NCBI GenBank assembly: GCA_963850095.1
Contig: CAWKJX010000009.1
Coordinates: 186,001 to 250,000, forward strand
Length of the DNA: 64,000 nucleotides
Source: Bog-473 sp963850095
Lineage (GTDB): Bacteria; Actinomycetota; Acidimicrobiia; Acidimicrobiales; RAAP-2
Reading direction: 5' to 3'
Below are positions 11,207-20,521 of the stretch, in pieces (the first letter of the stretch is position 1; every line of letters begins with the position of its first letter). Made by a program: the position numbers and the translations under genes. Below the pieces are notes generated by a model. That model did not search any database. It was not told the origin of the DNA and saw only the letters and a program-made list of their open reading frames with translations.

Positions 11207-12318
11207 CCGTCCACCGTCTGCCGCGGCGCGGCGTCGGTCACCGCAGCGAGCGACTCCACGGCGGCCCGCTGCTCGTCGCTCAGGTCGGTCGGCACCAGCA
11301 CGTCGATCTTGACCATGAGGTCGCCGGCCTTGGCCCCGTTGCGGCCCGAGCCGCTCGGCACCCCGCGCCCGCGCACGCGCAGCACGCGGCCCGACTGCGT
11401 CCCCGGCGGGACCTTCAGCGTGACCTTGCCGTCGAGCGTCGGCACCGTGATCGTCGTGCCCAGCGCTGCCTCGGGGAACGTGATCGGCACCGTCATGGTC
11501 AGGTTGCGCCCCGTTCGCCCGAAGACCGGATGCTTGGCCACGTGCACCACGACGTAGAGGTCGCCCGCCGGCGCCATGCCCTGCCCGGGCGCACCCCGAC
11601 CCTTGACCCGGATGCGCTGCCCGTCCTCCACCCCGGCCGGGATGCGCACCTTGACGCTGCGCACCTTCTGCTCGGTGCCCGTCCCGTGGCACACCGGGCA
11701 CGGCGTGTCGAACTGCGTGCCGCGCCCCATGCAGTCGGGGCAGACCGTGCTGAGCGAGAAGAGGCCCTGGTTGTCGTTCAGGCTCCCCGTCCCGCCACAG
11801 CGGGGGCACGTGTGCGTCGAGGTACCGGGCGCCGCACCGCTGCCCCGGCAGTTGGAGCACCGCACCTCCTGGGGCACGTTGACCGAGGTGGTCACCCCGT
11901 GCACGGCGTCCTGGAAGGACAGGTTCAGCTGGGCCTCCATGTCGGCCCCGCGCTGGGGCCCGCGCCGGGTGGTCGTGGTGCGCCGGGTACCGCCGCCGCC
12001 TCCGAAGAGGTTGCCGAACAGGTCGGACAGGTCGCCCATGTCCTCCATGCGGAAGGTGCCGCCACCGGGCGCGCCGAAGCCGCCGACGGGGCCGTGGGCC
12101 CGGACTTCGTCGTACTCCTTGCGCTTGTCGGCGTCACCCAGGACGTCGTAGGCCGCGCTGATCTCCTTGAAGCGCTCCTCCGAGCCGGGGTTGGCGTCGG
12201 GGTGGTACTCCTTGGCCAGCTTCCGGTAGGCGCGCGTGATCTCCTTGTCCGACGCCGTCGGGACGACGCCGAGCACCTTGTAGTAGTCCTTCTCGAACCA
12301 TTCGCGTTGTGCCGCCAT
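11203..12318 (-). CDS. dnaJ: Chaperone DnaJ
   Basis: Type I Hsp40 co-chaperone of 371 residues. It has a J-domain with the HPD tripeptide (KEYHPDANPG), a Gly/Phe-rich linker (about 75-105), four CxxCxGxG zinc motifs (CSNCRGSG, CPRCGGTG, CPDCMGRG, CPVCHGTG) and two beta-barrel substrate domains (e.g. GDLYVVVHV). It stimulates DnaK ATPase and delivers substrate. It starts 8 bases after grpE and overlaps hspR by four bases. Confidence 0.97.
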   Translation of the reverse strand: MAAQREWFEKDYYKVLGVVPTASDKEITRAYRKLAKEYHPDANPGSEERFKEISAAYDVLGDADKRKEYDEVRAHGPVGGFGAPGGGTFRMEDMGDLSDLFGNLFGGGGGTRRTTTTRRGPQRGADMEAQLNLSFQDAVHGVTTSVNVPQEVRCSNCRGSGAAPGTSTHTCPRCGGTGSLNDNQGLFSLSTVCPDCMGRGTQFDTPCPVCHGTGTEQKVRSVKVRIPAGVEDGQRIRVKGRGAPGQGMAPAGDLYVVVHVAKHPVFGRTGRNLTMTVPITFPEAALGTTITVPTLDGKVTLKVPPGTQSGRVLRVRGRGVPSGSGRNGAKAGDLMVKIDVLVPTDLSDEQRAAVESLAAVTDAAPRQTVDG

Positions 12319-12326
12319 GGCTCAGC

Positions 12327-12945
12327 TCACCCCCGCACGCGGACCATGGCGGGGCGCAACACCTGTCCCTTCCAGCGGTAACCCGAGCGGAACACTTCCT
12401 CGACCATGGTCTCGCCACCCTCGCCGTCGGTGTGCGCGACGGCATCGTGCACCGACGGGTCGAAGGGCACGCCGGCCCGGTCGAGCCGCTCGAGGCCCTC
12501 CTTGCCCAGAATGTCCATGAGCATGGCCCTCGAGGCGCGCAGCGCCTTGCCGTCCTCGCTCACGTCGAGCGACTCGTTGAGGTGCGCCTCGGCCAGGTCG
12601 AGCGTGTCGAGCACCGGCAGCAGCTTGGACACCAGGGCGGCCGCCGCCCGAGCCGACTGCTCGTCCTGCAGCCGCGCGATGCGCTTGCGGTAATTCTCGA
12701 AGTCGGCCTGGGTGCGCTGGAGCGCCAGCAGGTACTCGTCGCGCTCGGCGCGCCAGCACCTCGACCGGATCGGCCGTCTCTGCCGGCGCGGGCGCGCCGG
12801 CTGGCCTGGCTGGCCCGGCTGGCCGGTACCGCCACCGCTCCCGTTGGCGCCCTCGAGGGGCACCCTCGGGCCCGGCCGGTACCCCGGCGTCAGCCTCGGG
12901 CGTCTCGTCGGCCTCCTCGGGGAAGGCCCCCTCGGAGAAGCTCAT
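12327..12945 (-). CDS. grpE: Nucleotide exchange factor GrpE (frameshifted)
   Basis: GrpE releases ADP from DnaK. The start MSFSEGAFPEEADET at 12945 overlaps the dnaK stop (ATGA). The acidic/low-complexity N-terminus runs in one frame to about PVEVLA near 12750; the canonical GrpE core (AERDEYLLALQRTQADFENYRKR, then the C-terminal beta domain GVPFDPSVHDAV ... RSGYRWKGQVLRPAMV) continues in another frame. The break lies in a CTGGCGCGCCGAGCGCG stretch at about 12745-12760. GrpE is normally essential alongside DnaK, so a base-calling error is the likely cause. Confidence 0.9.
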
Positions 12946-14798
12946 GCCTCATCGACGATTTCGGCGTCGACCACGTCGTCGTCCGAACCACCCTCGTCGG
13001 CCGGGCCGGCGCCGTCACCCGACGGGCCTGCACCCGGGCCGTCACCGGCCGACGCCGATGCCGAAGCCTGCTCGTAGAGGCGCTGGCTGAAGCTCTGTGA
13101 CACGCCGACCAGCTTCTCGGTGCCGTCCTTTATGGCCTCCACCGACGTCCCGGCCAACGCGTCCTTCAGGTTGGCCAGGGCGGTCTCGACGTCCTCCTTC
13201 TCGGAGCCCTCGAACTTCTCGCCCTGCTCCTTGAGCAGCTTCTCGGTCTGGTACACGAGGGTGTCGGCGGTGTTGCGCACCTCGGCCTCCTCGCGGCGCT
13301 GCCGGTCGTCCTCGGCGTGAGCCTCGGCGTCGCGCACCATGCGATCGATGTCGTCCTTGGCCAGTGAGGACTGGCCGGTGATCGTCATCGACTGCTCCTT
13401 GCCCGTCGCCTTGTCCTGGGCCGACACGTGGACGATCCCGTTGGCGTCGATGTCGAACGTGACCTCGATCTGCGGAATGCCGCGTGGGGCCGGCGGGAGG
13501 TCGACCAGCTGGAACTTGCCCAGCGTCTTGTTGTACATGGCCATTTCGCGCTCGCCCTGGAGCACGTGGATCTCGACCGACGGCTGGTTGTCCTCGGCCG
13601 TGGTGAAGATCTCCGACCGCTTGGTCGGGATGGTGGTGTTCCGCTCAATGAGGCGGTGCATGACCTGACCCTTGGTCTCGATGCCGAGGGACAGAGGGGT
13701 GACGTCGAGCAGCAGGACGTCCTTGACCTCACCCTTGAGGACACCGGCCTGCACGGCGGCGCCGATGGCCACCACCTCGTCGGGGTTCACGCCCTTGTGG
13801 GGCTCCTTGCCCGTCAGGCTCTGCACCAGGTCCTGAATGGCCGGCATGCGGGTGGACCCGCCGACGAGCACCACGTGGTCGATGTCGGAGGTCTTGAGCC
13901 CGGCGTCCTTGATGGCGGCGTCGAACGGCCCGCGGCACTTCTCGACCAGGTCGGCCGTCAGCTCGTTGAACTTGGCCCGCGTCAGCTTGAGGTCCAGGTG
14001 CTTCGGGCCTTCCGACGTGGCCGTGATGAAGGGCAGGTTGATCTGCGTGTCCTGCACGGAGGACAGCTCGATCTTGGCCTTCTCCGCCGCCTCCTTGAGG
14101 CGCTGCATGGCCATTTTGTCCTGCGACAGGTCGACGCCCTCGGTGTTCTTGAACTCGGTCACCAGCCACTCGATGACCTTGTCGTCCCAGTCGTCACCGC
14201 CGAGCTTGGTGTTGCCCGAGGTGGACTTGACCTCGAAGACGCCCTCGCCGATCTCGAGCACCGAGACGTCGAAGGTCCCGCCGCCCAGGTCGAAGACGAG
14301 GACGGTCTGGTCGGTCTCCTCCTTGTCCAGCCCGTAGGCCAGCGCGGCGGCCGTCGGCTCGTTGATGATGCGGAGCACCTCGAGGCCGGCGATGGCGCCC
14401 GCTTCCTTGGTGGCCGTGCGCTGCGCGTCGTCGAAGTACGCGGGCACGGTGATGACCGCCTGGGTCACGGTGTCGCCGAGATACGACTCGGCGTCCCTCT
14501 TCAGCTTGCCCAGAATGCGGGCCGAGATCTCCTGCGCCTTGTAGGCCTTGCCGTCGATGTCGACGGTCCAGTTCGTGCCCATGTGGCGCTTCACCGACCG
14601 GATGGTGCGGTCGGGGTTGGTGATGGCCTGGCGCTTGGCCACCTCGCCGACGAGCACCTCGCCGGTCTTGGAGAAGCCCACCACCGAGGGGGTCGTCCGG
14701 CCGCCCTCCGCGTTGGGGATGACGACGGGCTCGCCCGCCTCCAGCACGCTCACCACCGAGTTGGTGGTCCCCAAGTCGATTCCTACGGCCTTGGCCAT
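12942..14798 (-). CDS. dnaK: Chaperone DnaK (Hsp70)
   Basis: 618-residue Hsp70. It has the nucleotide-binding signatures GIDLGTTNSVVS (N-terminus), DLGGGTFDVS and VVLVGGSTRMPAI, a substrate-binding domain starting near DVTPLSLGIETKG, a helical lid, and a Gly/Ala-rich tail ending DAEIVDEA. It is the first gene of dnaK-grpE-dnaJ-hspR-clpB, with a sigma-A-like promoter and HAIR-like operator just upstream. The ATG start has AAGGAACAGG upstream. Confidence 0.98.
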   Translation of the reverse strand: MAKAVGIDLGTTNSVVSVLEAGEPVVIPNAEGGRTTPSVVGFSKTGEVLVGEVAKRQAITNPDRTIRSVKRHMGTNWTVDIDGKAYKAQEISARILGKLKRDAESYLGDTVTQAVITVPAYFDDAQRTATKEAGAIAGLEVLRIINEPTAAALAYGLDKEETDQTVLVFDLGGGTFDVSVLEIGEGVFEVKSTSGNTKLGGDDWDDKVIEWLVTEFKNTEGVDLSQDKMAMQRLKEAAEKAKIELSSVQDTQINLPFITATSEGPKHLDLKLTRAKFNELTADLVEKCRGPFDAAIKDAGLKTSDIDHVVLVGGSTRMPAIQDLVQSLTGKEPHKGVNPDEVVAIGAAVQAGVLKGEVKDVLLLDVTPLSLGIETKGQVMHRLIERNTTIPTKRSEIFTTAEDNQPSVEIHVLQGEREMAMYNKTLGKFQLVDLPPAPRGIPQIEVTFDIDANGIVHVSAQDKATGKEQSMTITGQSSLAKDDIDRMVRDAEAHAEDDRQRREEAEVRNTADTLVYQTEKLLKEQGEKFEGSEKEDVETALANLKDALAGTSVEAIKDGTEKLVGVSQSFSQRLYEQASASASAGDGPGAGPSGDGAGPADEGGSDDDVVDAEIVDEA

Positions 14799-14903
14799 GT
14801 CTGCCTGTTCCTTCCGGTTGTCTGTCCCTGTACCGATCCTGTACCGGCGTCTGTCTGCCGCCTACCAGCGTCCTCTACCAGTGTCCTCGAACTGCTGTCA
14901 GCC

Positions 14904-14935
14904 AGTATAGCAAAGTTGAGTCCTTCATTGTCAAG
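14904..14935 (-). promoter_or_regulatory. dnaK promoter with overlapping HAIR-type HspR operator
   Basis: Reading the minus strand, TTGACA (14934-14929) and TATACT (14909-14904) form -35/-10 elements with a 19-base spacer. On the plus strand GTTGAGT-N7-TGTCAAG (14915-14935) matches the HspR consensus CTTGAGT-N7-ACTCAAG at 11 of 14 positions. The operator covers the -35 and most of the spacer, so bound HspR would block RNA polymerase. The hspR gene lies in the same operon. Confidence 0.75.
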
Positions 14936-15022
14936 ATATTTGACTAGATGGCTGCCACCCCAGTTTAACCCACCTTGAACTGGTGGTTTCCGTCCACCGC
15001 CGGGCCCACGTACGATCGGGCG

Positions 15023-15824
15023 GTGCTCGACCTCGTGCTCCTCCGCCACGGCCAGTCGGCCTGGAACGCCGAGAACCGCTTCACGGGCTGGGTCGACGTC
15101 GACCTGACCGGCGCAGGCGAGGAGGAGGCCCGGGCCGGCGGCGAGCTCCTGGCCGGAGGCGACCACCTCTGCCGACTCTTCCGACCCCGCCTTCGCGCCC
15201 CTGGACCTGCGCATTCTGCACACCTCGGTGCTGACACGGGCCATCCGCACGGCCGACATCGCCCTGGCCGCCGCCGGCCGCTCCTGGCTACCCGTCCGGC
15301 GCCACTGGCGGCTGAACGAGCGCCACTACGGGGACCTGCAGGGGAAGAACAAGGCCCAGATAAAGCGGGAGTTCGGCGAGGAGAAGTTCATGCTCTGGCG
15401 GCGCAGCTACGACACGCCGCCCCCGCCGCTGGCCCCGGACAACCCCTACGACGTGTCGGACGACCCCCGCTACGAGGGCCTCGACCCGGCCGACCTGCCC
15501 CGGACCGAGTGCCTGGCCGACGTGGTGCGCCGGACCGTGCCCTACTGGGAGTCGGCCATCCTGCCCGACCTGCGCGCCACCGCCGCCCACGGGGGCGCCG
15601 TCCTGGTGGCCGCCCACGGCAACTCCATCCGGGCCCTGCGCAAGCACCTCGAGGGCATCTCCGACGACGACATCACCGGCCTCGAAATCCCGACCGGCAT
15701 CCCCTTCCGCATGCGCCTCGGCGACGACCTGGTCGTGCGCTCGGCGGACTACCTGGGCGACCCGGCGGCCGCCGCCGCCGCGGCCGCCGCCGTGGCGGCT
15801 CAGGGCGATCAGCCCGCACCCTGA
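15023..15824 (+). CDS. gpmA: 2,3-bisphosphoglycerate-dependent phosphoglycerate mutase (frameshifted)
   Basis: Glycolytic interconversion of 3- and 2-phosphoglycerate. The GTG start at 15023 gives LDLVLLRHGQSAWNAENRF with the phospho-accepting His in RHG and the family FTGW. The frame changes near 15150-15160; thereafter LRILHTSVLTRAIRTADIAL, RRHWRLNERHYGDLQGKNK and VLVAAHGNSIRAL (second catalytic His) are intact. The C-terminus ends in a poly-Ala stretch (YLGDPAAAAAAAAAVAAQG). The length, about 267 residues, is normal once joined. It is divergent from dnaK. Confidence 0.88.
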
Positions 15825-15989
15825 CCCTGACCGCGCCCTCACCGCGCCCCGACCCTGACCGCCGACCCCGACCCTTTCCCACCTTCCTCGCCTTCGCCCC
15901 GAGCGCTGGCGCTGCGACTGCGGCCTCCCACGGCCGCCGACGAGGAGGAGTGCCTGGCCGCGCACTCCGAGTTCGACGGCTTCCCCTTC

Positions 15990-16409
15990 TTGCTGCTGTG
16001 GCACCCCGGCCTGTCCTGGGCCGCCTACCTCGACCTGCTCGAGGGCCTGCGCGACGGCACGCGGGTGCCCGAGGGCCTGGTGCACTCCGACTTCCTGTTG
16101 GCCGTCGCCGGCGGCGACATCGTCGGCCGCGTCTCGATCCGCTTCACGCTCAACGAGTACCTGGCCCGGGCGGGCGGCCACATCGGCTACGGCGTGCGGC
16201 CCTCGATGCGCCGGCACGGCTACGCCACCGAAATCCTCCGCCAGGCCGTGGTCCTGGCCCGCTCCGGCGGCGTCGGCCGCCTTCTGGTCGTGTGCGACGA
16301 CGACAACCTCGCCTCGGCCGGCGTCATCGAACGCGGCGGGGGGCGGCTCGAGTCGGTGGTGGCCAAGGACGACGGGGCGACGTCCTTCCGGCGCTACTGG
16401 ATCGACTAG
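15990..16409 (+). CDS. GNAT-family N-acetyltransferase
   Basis: Acetyl-CoA-dependent acyltransferase of unknown substrate. The core GHIGYGVRPSMRRHGYATEIL is the GNAT motif A pyrophosphate-binding loop, and VVCDDDNLASAGVIERGG is motif B. Similarity clearly begins upstream, near 15909 (RLRPPTAADEEECLAAH), in the same frame and after the gpmA stop, but no ATG, GTG or TTG is present there; only CTG codons or a frame error could supply the start. The coordinates given start at the first TTG. It follows gpmA by about 80 bases and may share its transcript. Confidence 0.75.
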   Translation: MLLWHPGLSWAAYLDLLEGLRDGTRVPEGLVHSDFLLAVAGGDIVGRVSIRFTLNEYLARAGGHIGYGVRPSMRRHGYATEILRQAVVLARSGGVGRLLVVCDDDNLASAGVIERGGGRLESVVAKDDGATSFRRYWID

Positions 16410-16525
16410 GCGCCGACACCCGGTGCTCGGGCCACCGCGCTGCTCGGGCGGCCCACGCCCGGCCCACCGTCGGCTATCAGCCCTCGACTGAAGATCTTGC
16501 CCTCTGCTCCTCCTGAAAATGGCGA

Positions 16526-16557
16526 CAGGCCGGGGTGCCTCGCCGCACCCCGGCCTG
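16526..16557 (-). terminator. Terminator-like hairpin downstream of glnB
   Basis: CAGGCCGGGGTGC (16526-16538) and its exact reverse complement (16545-16557) form a 13-bp stem with a 6-base loop, 28 bases past the glnB stop. On the minus strand a short T-rich TTTTCAGG follows. It would also serve the GNAT gene from the other side. Confidence 0.65.
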
Positions 16558-16585
16558 CCAGACCATCTGCAGGATCGAACGCGTC

Positions 16586-16924
16586 CTACAACGCGTCAGC
16601 CCCGCGTTCGCCGGTGCGCACGCGCACCACGGTGTCGACCGGGACGACCCACACTTTGCCGTCACCGATCTTTCCGGTTGCCGCCGAACTCACGATGGCG
16701 TCGACGACGTCGTCCACCTGGCTATCTTCGACGAGCACCTCGACACGGATTTTGGGGACGAAGTCCACCTCGTACTCCGCACCTCGGTACACCTCGGTGT
16801 GTCCTCTTTGGCGCCCGAAACCCTGGGCCTCGGTGAGGGTCATGCCCTGCACCCCGTGCGACTTGAGGGTCTCCTTGACGTCGTCGAGCTTGAAGGGCTT
16901 GAGGACTGCCACGATCAGCTTCAT
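16586..16924 (-). CDS. glnB: Nitrogen regulatory protein P-II (GlnB/GlnK type), copy 1
   Basis: 112-residue trimeric signalling protein that senses 2-oxoglutarate/ATP/ADP and regulates the ammonium channel and nitrogen enzymes. It starts MKLIVAVLKPFKLDDVK, has the T-loop GHTEVYRGAEYEVDF with the modifiable Tyr51, and the C-terminal signature ATGKIGDGKVWV and VRVRTGERG. Its ATG overlaps the amt stop (ATGA), the common amtB-glnK arrangement, so it probably gates that transporter. A strong hairpin follows it. Confidence 0.96.
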   Translation of the reverse strand: MKLIVAVLKPFKLDDVKETLKSHGVQGMTLTEAQGFGRQRGHTEVYRGAEYEVDFVPKIRVEVLVEDSQVDDVVDAIVSSAATGKIGDGKVWVVPVDTVVRVRTGERGADAL

Positions 16925-18543
16925 TGGTAGAGCTCCTTTTCTCGTGTTCGTCCGGGCCTAGTCCCCGCCCCCGCCGCCGGGGGGGAAGGTAACGGATCGG
17001 GTTCTCGCGCCGCGCCCTCGCCGATGCCGGCCATGGCGAAGGCACCGTCGGAACGGGTGGCGAACTCCTCCTCGGGGAACGCCTCTTCGCCGTGGATGGC
17101 GAGGTCGCCGACCTCGAGGATGTCGTCCTTGTAGCGGGCGCCTCGGAGGACCAGGCCGATCAGCTTCATCAGGATGAAGGTCACCAGCGCCGACCAGAAG
17201 ATGACCCAGATGGCCGCCCGGAACTGTTCCCACAACTGGTGGGCCGATCCGGTGTACATCAGGCCGTTGACGCCGAAGGGCGTGCAGGTCTTGCTGGCCG
17301 CCAAATACGTCGCCTGGCTGGTGGCGACGACCTGGCCGCTGGCGGTCACGTGGCCGCACCCGTACTCAATCATGTTCGGGTCCCCGAAGATGCCGAGGAG
17401 CATGCCGCCCGTGAAGCCGGCGATGCCGTGGGTGTAGACGACACCCAACGCGTCATCGACCTTGGAGAACGGCGGCACCTTGGACAGGTAGTTCCAGCAC
17501 ACCCACACCACGGCACAGGCAGATGGCACCCACTGCGATGGCGCCCCAGCCGTTGACCCAGCCGGCACATGGCGTGATACCGACCAGGCCGCAGATCATG
17601 CCGTTCACGCCGCCGAGGAAGGTCGGCTTCTTCTCCTTGCTCAGCCACGCGTCCATCCGCATCCACACCAGAGTGCCCGGTCGCCGTGGCGATGTTGGTG
17701 TTGATGACGGCCGCGGCCGCGCTCGCCCCGGCGTAGTAGGGGTCACCTCCGTTGAAGCCGTTCCAACCGAGCCACAGGATGCCGGCACCTACCGCCGCCA
17801 TGACCAGGTTGTTGGGCAAGGCGTGCTGTCTATCTCGTAGCAAGCGGGGCCCGAGGACCCAGGCGGCGACGAAGCCGGACACACCGGCTGACATGTGGAT
17901 CACGTAGCCACCGGAGAAGTCCAGCGCGCCTTCCTGGGCGAAGTAACCACCGCCCCAGAGCATGAAGGCGTCGACGCAGTAGACCAACGTCGACCAGAAC
18001 GGGACGAGGATGCACCAGGCCGAGAACTTGATCCGGCCGATCACACTGCCGAGGAAGAGCAGCGGCGTAATGGCCGCGAACACGAACTGGAAGTACGCCA
18101 GGCTCGCCGTCGGGAAGTGGAACGGGATGATCGTGTTGGCCCCCGACAAGGCCTGACCCTGTTCCTGGATGGCTGTTCGTGGTCGTGCCCGGTTTCCCGA
18201 TGAAGTTGTCGAAGAAGTGCTTCCAGGTCCCGGTTCCGGTGAGCTGGGTCTGGACCACCGCTCCGTGGATCACCTTGACTCCGCCCCCGAGGGATGTGGA
18301 GCCGAACGCCAACTGGTACTCCCAGACGAACCATCCCACGAGGACGAGCGAGAAGCCGGCGAACATCATCGCCAGGACGTTCACCGCCCACTTCTTCGGG
18401 ACGATCGATGCATAGAGCACGGCCAGGCCGGGGAGGCTCATCAAGCCGACGAACGTGGCTGCCGTTAGCTGCCACGTGTTGTCTCCCGGATTGAGCCAAC
18501 TGGGATACGGCACATAGGTCGTAGCCCCTAGTAAGTGGATCAC
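16921..18543 (-). CDS. amt: Ammonium transporter Amt (three frameshifts)
   Basis: Trimeric ammonium channel with about 11 membrane helices. The start is a GTG at 18543 behind AGGAGA. Four consecutive segments in changing frames add up to one Amt: residues from LTAATFVGLMSLPGLAVLYA; then TIIPFHFPTASLAYFQFVF, DFSGGYVIHMSAGVSGFV and LWLGWNGFN (Amt signature); then KPTFLGGVNGMICGLVGIT; then DDALGVVYTHGIAGFTGGML with the pore His, ending in a cytosolic acidic tail. Breaks lie near 18165, 17680 and 17518. All Amt landmarks survive, so consensus error is likely. A GlnR-like box lies upstream and glnB is coupled downstream. Confidence 0.9.
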
Positions 18544-18668
18544 TCAATCTCTCCTAACTGTCAGCCGTACGGTGCACTGCCTTGCTGGGCAAGACGCCTC
18601 GATGCACCGGGTACGGCGTGGCCACTTCCGACGGTTCTCCCCGCCGCTGGAAAGGATGCTGTTCGGGA

Positions 18669-18707
18669 GTTTCCGACATGGTCACGCCCGTGTTTCGAGC
18701 GCGTTAA
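18669..18707 (-). promoter_or_regulatory. GlnR-type nitrogen operator upstream of amt-glnB
   Basis: On the minus strand, reading from 18707: TTAAC, 6 bases, GAAAC, 6 bases, GTGAC, 7 bases, GAAAC. This matches the actinobacterial GlnR double box (gTnAC-n6-GaAAC-n6-GtnAC-n6-GAAAC) except for the first G and one extra spacer base. It lies about 130-160 bases before the amt start, a typical activator position. No glnR gene is in the window. Confidence 0.6.
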
Positions 18708-18796
18708 TCCGTCAAGAGTCCTGGCCCGGCCCTCGCCGCGTTCCCCCGGGGTGCCCGGGAGCCCGGGCGGGCCGCCGCTACCATCTTCCGATCACG

Positions 18797-19397
18797 ATGA
18801 CCGACCTCGAGCCAACGGTGACCGGGAGGGCGGGAAGCAGGGCGGCGAACCTGGCGCGGGAGCGCCGGACCCAGGCACGAACGACGACTTCGGCCGGGTG
18901 GGACCCCTTCGAGGCGCCACCGTGGACTTCAACGCCCGCCGCGTGCTTCAGGTCGTACTCGGGGATCGTCATCGGCACCCTGGCCGTCCTCGTGGTGGTG
19001 TTCACGGTCGGCGATGTCCACTCCAACGACCAGATCAACCGTCTGCGCTCACAGGGCAAACCGGTGACGGTGACGGTGAGCGGATGCCTGGGCCTGCTCG
19101 GGGGAAGCGGGAGCAACGCAGCCGGTGACTCCTGCCACGGCTTCTACCGGCTGGGCGGCCGCCTCTACCACGAGTCCTTGCCGGGGTACGACCTTCTACC
19201 GGCCCGGCACCAGGATCCCCGCGCTCGCCGTCCCGGGCGACCCCGCGTTGGTGTCTCCTCTGGCCGTGATCGACACCCAACACGCTTCAGACGGAGTCTT
19301 CGCCCTGCCTGGCGCCCTGGCCGGGGCCCTTGTCCTGGTCGTGGCGGCCATCGTCTGGCGCCGCCGGGTGGTCCGCCGGGGCAAAGCCGGCAGCTGA
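18797..19397 (+). CDS. Two-helix membrane protein, DUF3592-like (frameshifted)
   Basis: A conserved actinobacterial type of membrane protein of unknown function: one N-terminal helix (IVIGTLAVLVVVFTV), an extracytoplasmic segment with the pattern VTVTVSGCLGLLGGSGSNAAGDSC (split here over about 24 residues at 19060-19130), an LPG..FYRPGT region, HAS..VFALPG, and a second helix (ALAGALVLVVAAIVW) before an RRR tail. Frames change near 18890, 18955 and 19190; the middle piece reads ATVDFNARRVLQVVLG. The two Cys flanking GGSGSN may form a disulfide. The start at 18797 is tentative. It is divergent from amt. Confidence 0.6.
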
Positions 19398-19426
19398 TCG
19401 GACCGATTTGCCGAGCCTACGGATTC

Positions 19427-20038
19427 CTAGGTCGGGGGCGTGTAGCGCTTGTTAGGCCGCGGCCTCGCCGGCACTCCGGTCGGCGAAGCACGGTTGGGGC
19501 GCACACGGCCGCCGCCTCCACCCGCGGCCTCGACGCGTTTGAGTTCCTGTTGAAGTCGGTAGCCGCGCACGAGATACCAAGCACCGGCCAGAATGAACGG
19601 TGCGGCGAACCCGACGTAGGTGTACTTCAACTGGAAGACGGCTACCCCGAAGAGCGCCAGCGTGATGCCTTGAAACATGCGCTTGCGCAGCAACGATGCC
19701 ACCAGTATCAACACGGCCAAACCCAGCAGGACGTAGGTGAGCTCCTTGTAGACGGTCAAGCTCTCGTGGTGTGTCTTGGCGTAGTCGAGCGAGGCCGTGC
19801 TGATGGCGATGCCGACGATGGCGGCCACAGGCGCCGCGACCAGCCCGATGGCGCGCTCCTTGTCGTTCGACCGTCGGACTTCCGCCCGGACCGTGTCGAG
19901 ATCGCGGTCGGGCGGCACCTCCTTGGCTGCGCCGGCGTCATCGTCCGGCTTGATCATGGAGTACTTGAGGCGCTCCCACAGAGTCATCTGAGGGGCGTCG
20001 TCGTCTCCTGAGCTGGCGGAATGTCCACTCGGGGGCAC
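19427..20038 (-). CDS. Hypothetical membrane protein, about 4 TM helices
   Basis: 203 residues of unrecognised family. A polar N-terminus (WERLKYSMIKPDDDAG; RDLDTVRAEVRRSNDKERA) precedes hydrophobic stretches at about 64-83, 95-113, 118-133 and 140-155, and a basic Gly/Pro/Arg-rich tail (KRYTPPT at the end). The start could also be the internal ATG at MTLWERLKY. It converges with the preceding membrane-protein gene; the upstream region is shared divergently with the second glnB. Confidence 0.65.
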   Translation of the reverse strand: MPPSGHSASSGDDDAPQMTLWERLKYSMIKPDDDAGAAKEVPPDRDLDTVRAEVRRSNDKERAIGLVAAPVAAIVGIAISTASLDYAKTHHESLTVYKELTYVLLGLAVLILVASLLRKRMFQGITLALFGVAVFQLKYTYVGFAAPFILAGAWYLVRGYRLQQELKRVEAAGGGGGRVRPNRASPTGVPARPRPNKRYTPPT

Positions 20039-20182
20039 CGCAGAAGGCTACAGCCCCTCTGATAACCCTCTGCTTCCGGCAGATTACGGCGGTGTGAATT
20101 CAGCCACCGGACACGCACCGGAACCCGTCGCTAGGGTGCTCGGTGAGGGCAGTCGAGGCCCGGCTGATCTGAGGAGCGCACA

Positions 20183-20521
20183 ATGAAGCTCGTGGTGGCA
20201 GTGGTCAAGCCGTTCAAACTCGATGACGTCAAGAACGTCCTGAAGAACATGGGCGTCCAGGGCATGACCCTCACCGAGGCCCAGGGCTACGGGCGCCAGC
20301 GGGGCCACACGGAGAACTACCGGGGCGCCGAGTACCAGGTCGACTTCGTGCCCAAGCTCCGCGTCGAGGTGCTCGTGGAGGACGACCGGGCCGAGGCGGT
20401 GGTGGATGCCATCGTCGCGTCGGCGGCCACGGGCAAAATCGGTGACGGCAAGGTGTGGGTGGTGCCGGCCGAAACCGTGGTCAGGGTGCGTACGGGCGAG
20501 CGCGGCGCCGACGCCGTCTGA
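20183..20521 (+). CDS. glnB: Nitrogen regulatory protein P-II (GlnB/GlnK type), copy 2
   Basis: A second 112-residue PII protein, very close to copy 1 (MKLVVAVVKPFKLDDVK, TEAQGYGRQRGHTENYRGAEYQ split around position 40, Tyr51 in the T-loop, ATGKIGDGKVWV). It has a GAGGAG ribosome site and is not attached to a transporter gene. Differences concentrate in the region after KLDDVK and around residues 66-75 (EDDRAEAVVDAI versus EDSQVDDVVDAI), so the two may have different partners. Confidence 0.95.
   Translation: MKLVVAVVKPFKLDDVKNVLKNMGVQGMTLTEAQGYGRQRGHTENYRGAEYQVDFVPKLRVEVLVEDDRAEAVVDAIVASAATGKIGDGKVWVVPAETVVRVRTGERGADAV

Noticed and set aside
13428..14978. 516-residue plus-strand open frame opposite dnaK
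   Set aside because: Shadow of dnaK in a high-GC genome; no domain, no ribosome site.
16921..18543. amt as a genuine pseudogene
   Set aside because: Three indels but no missense damage in motifs, and the coupled glnB and GlnR-like box are intact; error in the assembly is more likely.
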